DNA of 5,040 nucleotides from Spirochaetaceae bacterium (GTDB taxonomy: Bacteria; Spirochaetota; Spirochaetia; SZUA-6; Fen-1364). The stretch is taken from the NCBI GenBank assembly GCA_003154555.1, contig PMDT01000302.1, positions 1-5,040 of the forward strand, in the 5' to 3' direction. Made by a program: the position numbers and the translations under genes. The first letter of the stretch is position 1. Each line of letters opens with the position of its first letter. The notes under the pieces were generated by a model. That model worked only from the letters and a program-made list of their open reading frames with translations. It had not been told where the DNA came from and made no database searches. Positions 1 through 5,040 of this stretch are shown here, one piece after another.

Positions 1-82
1 AAATGAGAACTGCATTATTCAGTCACCATACTGAGAATTTTCAATTGACGGGCCGCGGCTCTCCGCGCTATCGTGACAGGAC
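1..82 (+). other. Upstream non-coding region of the aldo/keto reductase gene
   Basis: The first 50 nt are clearly more AT-rich than the rest of the window and hold no supportable coding sequence. Three things can be seen. A small inverted repeat has arms TCAGT (19-23) and ACTGA (30-34). A TTGACG hexamer lies at 45-50. A GC-only 5-bp inverted repeat with a 4-nt loop has arms CGCGG (54-58) and CCGCG (63-67). This is most likely the promoter and leader of unit 1. The upstream gene lies outside the window, so it is not known whether the first inverted repeat belongs to that gene's end. Confidence 0.5.
45..74 (+). promoter_or_regulatory. Weak candidate sigma70-type promoter for unit 1
   Basis: The -35 candidate TTGACG (45-50) matches the consensus at five of six positions. 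The best -10 candidate is TATCGT (69-74), with an 18-nt spacer, and it is poor. A start about 7 nt beyond that -10 box would fall almost on the ATG at 83 and give a nearly leaderless mRNA, consistent with the lack of a well-placed Shine-Dalgarno site. The same TTGACGGG octamer opens the better promoter of unit 2 (2535-2542), which is mild support that it is a real -35 element. The true promoter could instead lie upstream of the window. Confidence 0.3.
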
Positions 83-1180
83 ATGATCTACAGGGAATAC
101 GGGAAAACGGGAAAGAAGGTGTCGATACTCGGTTTCGGCGGCATGCGCTTCGGTGCCGTCGACGATCTGGACGCGTGCGTCGGCATGATGGTGGCGGCAG
201 CGGAGTCCGGCGTCAACTATTTCGACACCGCGCCCGCCTATTTCGGTGTGAAAAGCGAAATCGCCTTCGGCCATGGATTCCAGGAGCTGCGTCGGCGCAA
301 TCTGCCTTTCTACAGCTCCACCAAGACATTCCAGTCCACGGAAAAGGGCATTCGCAAGGAGATCGAGGCACAGCTCAAGCGTCTGGGTCTTTCGTCGATC
401 GATTTCTACCACGTCTGGTGCATCACGAGCCTGGAGGAGTGGCGCACGCGGCGCAAGGAAGGGGTCATCCAGGTATTCCGCAAGCTGAAAGAGGAAGGCC
501 TCATCCGGCACATCTGCGTCTCCAGTCACCTGATTGGCGACGATATCCGCGAGCTCCTCATGGAGGGGGTATTCGAAGGGGTTCTCTTCGGCTACTCCGC
601 CTACAACTTCAACGTGCGCGCAAAGGCATTTGAGGCGATCACGGCCCATGACCTCGGCTGCGTGGTGATGAATCCGCTGGGCGGCGGCATCATCCCGGAG
701 CATCCCGGGCTTTTCCAGTTCCTCAAGAGCCGGCCGGAAGAGACGGTCGTGCAGGCGGCCCTGCGCTTCCTGTTCTCCCATGAAAAGATCACGTGCACGC
801 TGGTCGGTTGCTCCAACGTCGAGCAGGTCCGCGAGGCAGCCGCGGCCATCGACGGATTCGTGCCGCTCTCCGCGGCCGCAATAGAAAAGATCAAAGCTTC
901 GCTGGGGCCGTCATTCGCGGATCTCTGCACCGGCTGCCAGTACTGCGACAGTTGCCCGGAAGGCATTCCCATTCCCAAGCTCATGGAGGCCTGGAACCAC
1001 GGCAAGCTGTACGGCCGCAGCTCCGCGATCACCGATCGCCTGAGCTGGCATTGGAGCGTGCCGCCTTCCGAAGCCGCGCGCTGCACGGAATGCGGACAGT
1101 GCGAAAAACTGTGCACGCAGCATTTGCCGATCATCTCGCGCATGGCGGAAATCGCGGCCCTCCCGGCGCAAAAAAGGTAG
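83..1180 (+). CDS. Aldo/keto reductase with C-terminal 2x[4Fe-4S] ferredoxin domain
   Basis: This is a 365-residue cytoplasmic oxidoreductase of the COG1453 type: an aldo/keto reductase (AKR) TIM barrel (about residues 1-275) joined to a ferredoxin-like tail (about 278-350). The full AKR tetrad is visible: Asp48 (FDTA), Tyr53, Lys81 (STK) and His110 (FYH). The tail has two cysteine quartets, Cys282/285/288/291 (CxxCxxCxxCP) and Cys334/337/340/344 (CxxCxxCxxxC), each expected to hold one [4Fe-4S] cluster. The family is presumed to pass electrons between NAD(P)H, the clusters and a carbonyl substrate, but the substrate is generally unknown. The second quartet ends in Cys-Thr, where ferredoxin motifs usually have Cys-Pro. 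The ATG start begins the typical first strand (MIYREYGKTG). The upstream AGGA is too close to be a convincing ribosome site. It is first in unit 1, with a 7-nt gap to the next gene. Confidence 0.93.
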   Translation: MIYREYGKTGKKVSILGFGGMRFGAVDDLDACVGMMVAAAESGVNYFDTAPAYFGVKSEIAFGHGFQELRRRNLPFYSSTKTFQSTEKGIRKEIEAQLKRLGLSSIDFYHVWCITSLEEWRTRRKEGVIQVFRKLKEEGLIRHICVSSHLIGDDIRELLMEGVFEGVLFGYSAYNFNVRAKAFEAITAHDLGCVVMNPLGGGIIPEHPGLFQFLKSRPEETVVQAALRFLFSHEKITCTLVGCSNVEQVREAAAAIDGFVPLSAAAIEKIKASLGPSFADLCTGCQYCDSCPEGIPIPKLMEAWNHGKLYGRSSAITDRLSWHWSVPPSEAARCTECGQCEKLCTQHLPIISRMAEIAALPAQKR

Positions 1181-1183
1181 GAG
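1179..1183 (+). promoter_or_regulatory. Shine-Dalgarno site of the 157-residue gene
   Basis: AGGAG overlaps the TAG stop of the aldo/keto reductase and lies 4 nt before the ATG at 1188. An AAAGGT at 1173-1177 is a second, more distant option. This supports the ATG at 1188 and points to translation of the two genes from one mRNA. Confidence 0.6.
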
Positions 1184-1187
1184 ACGT

Positions 1188-1661
1188 ATGCAGCTCTGGA
1201 GCCGGAAAAACGAGGAATCACCCCAGGATTTCTGGAAGGAGACCGCGGAAAAACGTGGCGGCCCCATCGGCCTCACGAGCTTCGCCACCTTCCTGGGCAG
1301 GTCGCGCGGGGAGCTGCTGGAGCTGCCGGGTCTCTTGTACACGGTGGGCAGCGTCGTCTGGTTCGAAGATTTCGAGCGCGACAACTGGCTTTCCCGCCTG
1401 GTGCGAAATCGCCACTCCTTCGAGAAGACGGAGCTCTCCTTTGCCGTCGCCGAGGTGCGGCACGCAAAGCTGGTGACCCGCAGGGGTGCCGTTAGCGCCA
1501 TCTCTGGCACCGTGGAACCGGACTCTCTTCGGTCCGTCACATTTTTCAACCGGATCGTTTCAAACCCCATCATGCAGGCCGCGCTGCAGGACGGCTCGTC
1601 CCTGTTTTTTGACCTGCTTCTGAAGAAAGAGTTCCTGGCGCTGTTCGCGCAGGGAAAGTAG
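1188..1661 (+). CDS. Uncharacterised 157-residue soluble protein
   Basis: I do not recognise this family. The product is small, mixed in charge, and has no signal peptide or membrane segment. The N-terminus (1-25) is polar and lysine/glutamate-rich and looks helical. The middle (about 45-110) alternates hydrophobic and polar residues in a way that suggests beta strands. The end (about 118-155) looks like amphipathic helices with many Phe and Leu. There is no cysteine and no catalytic or nucleotide-binding motif. It is accepted as a gene because it fills the space between two sure genes, has a Shine-Dalgarno site, starts 7 nt after the reductase and has normal composition. It sits between a redox enzyme and a hydrolase, so it may be an accessory protein to one of them, but nothing in the sequence shows this. 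It ends in a TAG in the same frame as the next gene. Confidence 0.75.
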   Translation: MQLWSRKNEESPQDFWKETAEKRGGPIGLTSFATFLGRSRGELLELPGLLYTVGSVVWFEDFERDNWLSRLVRNRHSFEKTELSFAVAEVRHAKLVTRRGAVSAISGTVEPDSLRSVTFFNRIVSNPIMQAALQDGSSLFFDLLLKKEFLALFAQGK

Positions 1662-1682
1662 AAGACCGGTTTCAGTTCAGCC

Positions 1683-2477
1683 GTGAACAACGAACTCCTG
1701 CGTCGGTTCTGCACGCCGCCGTCACTTCCACTGACCGAGTATGACGCAAAGGTCCTTGCGGAAGCGACAAAGAGCGAGGTCCCGTTCGAGGGTGGGGAGC
1801 TGGCCATGTACCGCTGGGGCACGGGCAAGACAGTGCTCCTGGTCCATGGCTGGGGATCGAGGGCAAGCCACCTTGCACTGATGGCGCGTGCCCTCGCAAA
1901 GGACGGGTTTGCCGTGGCGGCGCCGGACATGCCGGCACATTCTTCAACCGGTTGTCCCGCCCATTCGACGTCCAACATGTTCGAGTATTGCCGCGCCCTA
2001 TCAGCTGTTGCGAAGGCAATCGGTCCCTTGCATGCCATTATCGGCCATTCCTTCGGAGCCATGTGCGCGGCGTTTGTGACCGCCGGACTCCATGCGTTTG
2101 CGGGGCAGCGCGTCACCGTTGGCAAGCTGGTGCTCATCAGCACGCCGCCGACTCTCCTGAGCATCCTCGACAGCTTTTGCAGGCATGACGGGCCAGGCGA
2201 CTCCGGGCTTGCCGAGTTGAAAGACACCCTGGAGAAGGGCTTCGATTTCCGCGTCGATGACTATATGACGGAGCGCGCCCTTCGTGCCGTGTCCGCGCGG
2301 ACTCTTCTTGTCCATGACAGCACCGACGAGGAGTTCCCCGTCAGGGACATTATCTCGATGCACGAAGCCGCCCCCGACACGGAGCTGTTTCTGACGCAGG
2401 GGTCGGGGCACCAGAAGATACTTGCAAGTCGGGCGATGATTGCCCATGTGAAAGAGTTCCTTCAGAAAGAAGCGTGA
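1683..2477 (+). CDS. Cytoplasmic alpha/beta hydrolase
   Basis: This is a 264-residue single-domain alpha/beta-hydrolase-fold enzyme, probably an esterase or related hydrolase of unknown substrate. The oxyanion-hole motif HGWG is at 55-58, the nucleophile elbow GHSFG at 121-125 (Ser123), the acid is most likely Asp215 (HDSTDEEFP, aligning with the common HGxxDxxVP), and the base is His243 in GSGHQKIL. The spacing is normal and the triad complete. A short cap lies at about 155-205. There is no signal peptide, so it should act in the cytoplasm. The GTG at 1683 is chosen because the only other in-frame start nearby, Met42, would cut off the first core strands. No Shine-Dalgarno site precedes the GTG. 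The 21-nt gap from the previous gene suggests cotranscription and perhaps translational coupling. Confidence 0.88.
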   Translation: MNNELLRRFCTPPSLPLTEYDAKVLAEATKSEVPFEGGELAMYRWGTGKTVLLVHGWGSRASHLALMARALAKDGFAVAAPDMPAHSSTGCPAHSTSNMFEYCRALSAVAKAIGPLHAIIGHSFGAMCAAFVTAGLHAFAGQRVTVGKLVLISTPPTLLSILDSFCRHDGPGDSGLAELKDTLEKGFDFRVDDYMTERALRAVSARTLLVHDSTDEEFPVRDIISMHEAAPDTELFLTQGSGHQKILASRAMIAHVKEFLQKEA

Positions 2478-2534
2478 AGCCGGCCGGGGATCAGGATCAA
2501 AGCCGGCGCGGTTTGGACGGCAGGCGGCGGGCAG

Positions 2535-2563
2535 TTGACGGGGAACGGCGCGTTCAGTACTAT
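2535..2563 (+). promoter_or_regulatory. Sigma70-type promoter of the sdpR-sdpI-hydrolase operon
   Basis: A -35 box TTGACG (2535-2540, five of six consensus) and a -10 box TACTAT (2558-2563, four of six) are separated by the optimal 17 nt. Transcription would start near 2570, giving a leader of about 28 nt with a Shine-Dalgarno site. This is the best promoter candidate in the window and sits directly before the repressor gene, overlapping the near-palindrome at 2561-2582. Confidence 0.65.
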
Positions 2564-2582
2564 TTCGGTAATTCGCGAAATA
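2561..2582. promoter_or_regulatory. Candidate autorepressor operator (22-bp near-palindrome)
   Basis: Arms TATTTCG (2561-2567) and CGAAATA (2576-2582) are perfect inverted repeats around a central AATT (2570-2573). Nine of 11 symmetric pairs match. The site covers the end of the -10 box and the expected transcription start, an ideal place for repression. A dimeric winged-helix repressor of the ArsR/SdpR type is encoded just downstream, and SdpR of Bacillus is known to repress its own operon, so binding by this product is the natural inference. The right arm recurs immediately as a direct repeat (GAAATAA at 2577-2583 and 2585-2591) that runs into the Shine-Dalgarno site. Confidence 0.6.
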
Positions 2583-2587
2583 AGGAA
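2582..2587 (+). promoter_or_regulatory. Shine-Dalgarno site of the sdpR-like gene
   Basis: AAGGAA lies 10 nt before the GTG at 2598 and 13 nt before the TTG at 2601, so GTG is the better start. The site abuts the operator's right arm, so bound repressor would cover the DNA encoding both the transcription start and this site. Confidence 0.5.
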
Positions 2588-2597
2588 ATAAACGGCT

Positions 2598-2903
2598 GTG
2601 TTGGACGAGATACTGCACGCGCTGAGCGACCCGACGCGGCGGGAAATCCTCCGGGCCCTCCGTGCAGGGGACAAGTCCGCCGGGGAGCTGGCGCGGCGCT
2701 TTGACCAGGCGCGCTCCACGCTGTCGGGACATTTCAATGTGCTCAAGCGCGCCGGGCTCATCGTCTCCGAGCGCCGGGGGACGACCATCCTCTACAGCCT
2801 GAATACGTCCGTGGCAGAGGAGGCGCTGGGCGCGCTCGTGCAGCTCTTCAGCCCCACGGGTCGGCCGCGAAAGGACGCGCGGAGAAAGGACAAGAGGCTA
2901 TGA
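2598..2903 (+). CDS. sdpR: SdpR-type ArsR-family autorepressor
   Basis: This is a 101-residue winged-helix DNA-binding protein. DPTRREIL (11-18) is the hallmark first helix of ArsR-family regulators. The helix-turn-helix spans about 27-54 (AGELARRF, then STLSGHFNVLKRAGLI), followed by the wing (about 56-67) and the SdpR-like segment YSLNTSV (66-72). There is no cysteine or metal-binding motif, which separates it from metal sensors such as ArsR, SmtB and CadC. The C-terminus (89-101) is a short, strongly basic tail. In B. subtilis, SdpR represses sdpRI and is released when the membrane protein SdpI, bound to the SdpC toxin, sequesters it. Here the next gene encodes an SdpI-type protein and overlaps by 4 nt (ATGA), so the pair is very likely a functional unit. 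The GTG start is supported by AAGGAA 10 nt upstream. The gene symbol is by family resemblance. Confidence 0.88.
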   Translation: MLDEILHALSDPTRREILRALRAGDKSAGELARRFDQARSTLSGHFNVLKRAGLIVSERRGTTILYSLNTSVAEEALGALVQLFSPTGRPRKDARRKDKRL

Positions 2904-3586
2904 AAATTTCCTGGCGCACAGAGATCGCCTCCTGGGCCATTCTGGGTGCGATGTTCGTCCTTGCCGCAACAGCCTGGTCGTGGGCGCCGGATCAGATTCC
3001 CACGCATTGGAACCTGCAAGGTCAGGCGGACGGCTACTCGGGAAAGGCCGTCGGGCTCTTTCTTTTCCCCTGCACGGCGCTTGCCGTCTATCTTCTCCTG
3101 CTTCTCCTTCCCCTCATAGATCCGAAAAGGCTCAACTACCAGAAGTTCGCGGGAACGTATCGTGTCCTGCGCGTGGCGCTCATCGCATTCTTCGGGGTCA
3201 TCTACGGCATCGTCCAGCTCTCCATCCGCGGCCAGAGCGCACTTGGAACCGCGATACTTCCCCTGGCCATCGGTGCTCTCTTTGTCGTCCTGGGCAATTA
3301 CATGGGCAAAATCAGGCCCAACTGGTTCATCGGCGTGCGCACGCCATGGACGCTTTCGAGTCCGCGCGTGTGGACGAAGACGCACCGCCAGTGTGGATGG
3401 GCCTTTGTGATCGCGGGGATTCTCGTGATCCTCACCGATCTACTTATGAATACATGGACCTACTACGTCCTTCTGGGAACCGCGATCGCCAGCGTGCTTT
3501 ACGCGTACGCGTATTCGTACTTTGCGTGGCGCGCGGAGAAAACCGGCGGCGGTGAACCGGAGTCCACGCACGGAGGTGACACGTGA
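2900..3586 (+). CDS. sdpI: SdpI-type six-helix membrane protein (immunity/signal family)
   Basis: This is a 228-residue inner-membrane protein. Hydrophobic segments lie at about 9-29, 50-72, 90-108, 117-133, 166-182 and 187-207, giving six predicted helices, the number known for B. subtilis SdpI. The DUF1648 signature PTHWNLQGQADGYSGK is at 34-49. The SdpI-domain signature, with GNYMGKIRPNWFIGVRTPW (132-150) then VWTKTHR (157-163), precedes the fifth helix. The C-terminus (211-228) is a polar, glycine-rich tail. In B. subtilis, SdpI gives immunity to the SdpC toxin and, when bound to toxin, draws SdpR to the membrane. Many bacteria carry SdpR/SdpI pairs without a known toxin, and no SdpC-like gene is visible here, so 'immunity' should not be assumed. 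The ATG overlaps the repressor's TGA, with AAAGGA 9 nt upstream inside that gene, indicating tight coupling. Confidence 0.9.
   Translation: MKISWRTEIASWAILGAMFVLAATAWSWAPDQIPTHWNLQGQADGYSGKAVGLFLFPCTALAVYLLLLLLPLIDPKRLNYQKFAGTYRVLRVALIAFFGVIYGIVQLSIRGQSALGTAILPLAIGALFVVLGNYMGKIRPNWFIGVRTPWTLSSPRVWTKTHRQCGWAFVIAGILVILTDLLMNTWTYYVLLGTAIASVLYAYAYSYFAWRAEKTGGGEPESTHGGDT
3572..3579 (+). promoter_or_regulatory. Strong Shine-Dalgarno site of the exported hydrolase
   Basis: GGAGGTGA is fully complementary to the usual 3' end of bacterial 16S rRNA. Its GGAGG core ends 6 nt before the GTG at 3583. This decides the start in favour of GTG over the in-frame ATG at 3601. It also suggests that the hydrolase is translated more strongly than the two genes before it. 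Confidence 0.8.
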
Positions 3587-5004
3587 GCTCTTATCGTTTC
3601 ATGGCAACGGCGATCCTGGCGGTTCTGACCGGGGCAGCGGGTGTTTCCGCACAGTCGGCGTCTCCAGACGCTTTCGTGGGCTCCTGGATGGGAGATCTGA
3701 AGGCAGGCGCCGTTACTTTGAGGATCGCCTTCACCATTAGCGCCTCAAACGGCGTTCTTTCCGCCACGATGGACAGCCCCGACCAGGGAGTCAAAGGGGT
3801 GCCGGTGTCCCGGGTTGACGCCCAGAAGGACAGCATCGTGCTGGAGGTGAAAACGGCAGCGGGATCGTATACGGGAAAGATCTCGGCGGACGGGAAGAGC
3901 ATCGACGGGATCTGGAGCCAGGGTGGCGCCCGGTTTCCCGTTCTGCTCAAGAAGCTGGAAGCGGCTTTTGTCCTTGACCGGCCCCAGGAGTTGAAGCCGC
4001 CGTTCCCTTATTCGAGCATCGATGTGACATTCACCAACAGGAAGGCGAACGTCGAGCTGGCCGGCACTCTTACCATTCCCCCGGGGGCAGGGCCTTTCCC
4101 CGCCGTTGTGCTGGTGACAGGGTCCGGGCCGCAGAACCGCAACGAAGAGCTCATGGGACACAAGCCCTTCCTGGTGATCGCGGACTACCTGAGCAGGAAC
4201 GGCATCGCCGTGCTGCGCTATGACGACCGGGGGACCGCGGCGTCGAAAGGTGATTTCGCGACGGCGACGACATTCGACTTTGCAGACGACGCCGAATCGG
4301 CATTCACATTCCTTGCAGCGCGGAAGGAGGTCGACGCGAAGCGCGTCGGCATCGCCGGTCACAGCGAGGGGGGCATCATTGCGCCGATCGTCGCGGCGCG
4401 GAACCCCGCGGTCGCCTTTATCGTGCTTCTTGCCGGGCCGGGCCTTCGCGGTGACAAGCTGCTCGAGGCGCAGGGAAGCGCCGTGGCGCGGGCATCGGGG
4501 GTCGACGAAAAGAGCGTTACGCAATCTGCGCAGTTGAATCGGAAGCTCTACGCCATCGCCTTGAAGCCGGGCAACGCAGACGCGCTGATGGCCGAGGCGA
4601 AGCAGGCATACCTGGACGCCCTGGACGCCGACACTTCGCTCTCTGAAAAAGAGAAGAACGATGCCAAGGCGAATGCCGCAAGGGTCCTGACGCCCTTGTT
4701 CACACCGTGGTTGAGGACGTTCCTTGCCATTGACCCCGCCGCGTATCTGTCCAGGGTCAGTGTTCCGGTGCTCGCCTTGAACGGCTCCCGGGATCTCCAG
4801 GTTCCGGCAGATCTCGATCTTTCCGCAATCGAGACGGCGCTGAAAGCAGCGGGCAACACGCGCTACAAGCTTGTGAAGCTTGAAGGGCTCAATCACCTTT
4901 TCCAGCACGCGGAAACAGGCCTGCCCGACGAATACGGAAAGCTCACCGAAACCTTCGCCCCGGAAGCACTTTCTGCCTTGAAGGGCTGGATCACGGGGAA
5001 TTAG
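3583..5004 (+). CDS. Exported alpha/beta hydrolase with N-terminal beta-rich domain
   Basis: This is a 473-residue secreted or periplasmic hydrolase of unknown substrate. Residues 1-23 form a Sec signal (Arg5, hydrophobic core 8-20, likely cleavage after VSA at 21-23). Residues about 30-125 are a strand-rich domain (GSWMGDL, then DGKSIDGIW). The catalytic domain spans about 145-473. Its visible motifs are VTGSGPQNRNEE (178-189), GHKPF (192-196), RYDDRG (212-217), the nucleophile elbow GHSEGG (259-264, Ser261), Asp404 in NGSRDLQVP and His438 in GLNHLF. The triad is complete. A helical lid covers about 290-385. Relatives are usually annotated as alpha/beta hydrolase or S9-like esterase/peptidase, and nothing here separates ester from peptide cleavage. 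The segment after DDRG reads TAASKG, where relatives usually have a VGxSxG-like stretch. Its GTG overlaps the sdpI-like stop by 4 nt, so it belongs to the SdpR/SdpI operon and is probably under the same repressor. Confidence 0.9.
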   Translation: MSSYRFMATAILAVLTGAAGVSAQSASPDAFVGSWMGDLKAGAVTLRIAFTISASNGVLSATMDSPDQGVKGVPVSRVDAQKDSIVLEVKTAAGSYTGKISADGKSIDGIWSQGGARFPVLLKKLEAAFVLDRPQELKPPFPYSSIDVTFTNRKANVELAGTLTIPPGAGPFPAVVLVTGSGPQNRNEELMGHKPFLVIADYLSRNGIAVLRYDDRGTAASKGDFATATTFDFADDAESAFTFLAARKEVDAKRVGIAGHSEGGIIAPIVAARNPAVAFIVLLAGPGLRGDKLLEAQGSAVARASGVDEKSVTQSAQLNRKLYAIALKPGNADALMAEAKQAYLDALDADTSLSEKEKNDAKANAARVLTPLFTPWLRTFLAIDPAAYLSRVSVPVLALNGSRDLQVPADLDLSAIETALKAAGNTRYKLVKLEGLNHLFQHAETGLPDEYGKLTETFAPEALSALKGWITGN

Positions 5005-5040
5005 GGGGCCTTGTTACAGGTCGTGGCCTCGCGCAGTCGC
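5005..5040 (+). other. Short non-coding tail after the hydrolase
   Basis: Only 36 nt remain. GGGGCC (5005-5010 region) and GGCCTC further on could pair weakly, but no T-run follows within the window, so a terminator cannot be called. No gene start is visible. Confidence 0.4.

Larger units (their letters stand above)
2478..2597 (+). other. Intergenic control region between the two units
   Basis: This 120-nt gap is the only sizeable internal non-coding stretch. Its first half repeats GCCGGC (2479-2484 and 2502-2507). The two copies could pair across a 17-nt loop but have no following T-run, so this is not a convincing terminator. Its second half is locally AT-rich and holds the promoter, operator and Shine-Dalgarno site of the sdpR-like operon. 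Confidence 0.7.

Noticed and set aside
18..40. Inverted repeat TCAGT/ACTGA followed by AATTTTC as a terminator of an upstream gene
   Set aside because: The arms are only 5 bp and not GC-rich, the T-run is short, and the upstream gene is not in the window.
793..1476. A 227-codon + strand open frame overlapping the reductase end and the 157-residue gene
   Set aside because: It is arginine-rich, has no motif, and conflicts with the cysteine-rich ferredoxin tail, which is certain.
911..2227. A 438-codon open frame on the - strand across three + strand genes
   Set aside because: It runs antisense to the reductase end, the 157-residue gene and most of the hydrolase. Two of these have strong family motifs on the + strand. 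Its product is low-complexity (Ser, Arg, Pro rich) with no recognisable domain, as expected from GC-rich codon bias.
2477..2507. Possible terminator from paired GCCGGC copies after the first hydrolase
   Set aside because: The stem is six self-complementary bases across a 17-nt loop and no T-run follows.
2598..3586. A complete SdpABC-type toxin system with immunity
   Set aside because: Only the SdpR and SdpI parts are present. No small exported toxin precursor or SdpA/SdpB-like gene can be found in the window.
3601..3603. ATG as an alternative start of the exported hydrolase
   Set aside because: The GTG at 3583 has a near-perfect Shine-Dalgarno site at 6-nt spacing and adds Arg5 to the signal peptide's charged N-region. 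The ATG has no ribosome site at suitable distance.
3745..4908. A 387-codon open frame on the - strand inside the exported hydrolase gene
   Set aside because: Its product is Arg, Gly and His rich with no domain, and it lies wholly antisense to a gene with a complete catalytic triad.

Overview
The window is a GC-rich (roughly 60 % by eye) bacterial chromosomal segment. Six protein genes lie on the + strand, packed into two apparent transcription units. Almost all of the sequence is coding. I see no tRNA or rRNA, insertion sequence, CRISPR array or other mobile-element signature. The organism cannot be named from this. An aldo/keto reductase with a two-cluster ferredoxin tail suggests an anaerobic or facultative lifestyle. 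A secreted enzyme with a Sec signal, good Shine-Dalgarno sites and frequent GTG starts fit a GC-rich bacterium of the Acidobacteriota, Spirochaetota or Desulfobacterota kind, but that is a guess.

Unit 1 (83-2477): after an AT-rich upstream stretch with a weak candidate promoter come (a) an aldo/keto reductase fused to a C-terminal 2x[4Fe-4S] ferredoxin domain, COG1453-like; (b) a 157-residue soluble protein I do not recognise; and (c) a cytoplasmic alpha/beta hydrolase with a complete Ser-Asp-His triad. The gaps are only 7 and 21 nt. Genes (b) and (c) share a reading frame and are separated by one TAG and seven codons, and (c) has no visible Shine-Dalgarno site.

Unit 2 (2598-5004): a 120-nt gap carries a good sigma70-type promoter (TTGACG, 17 nt, TACTAT). 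A 22-bp near-palindrome overlaps its -10 box, as expected for an autorepressor operator. It drives three translationally coupled genes: an SdpR-type ArsR-family repressor, an SdpI-type six-helix membrane protein (ATGA overlap), and an exported alpha/beta hydrolase with an N-terminal beta-rich domain (GTGA overlap, near-perfect Shine-Dalgarno). In Bacillus subtilis, SdpR and SdpI form the immunity and signalling arm of the SdpC toxin system. No sdpA, sdpB or sdpC is present here. The exported hydrolase occupies the third position, so a toxin-free sensing or envelope-response module is the most interesting reading of the window.
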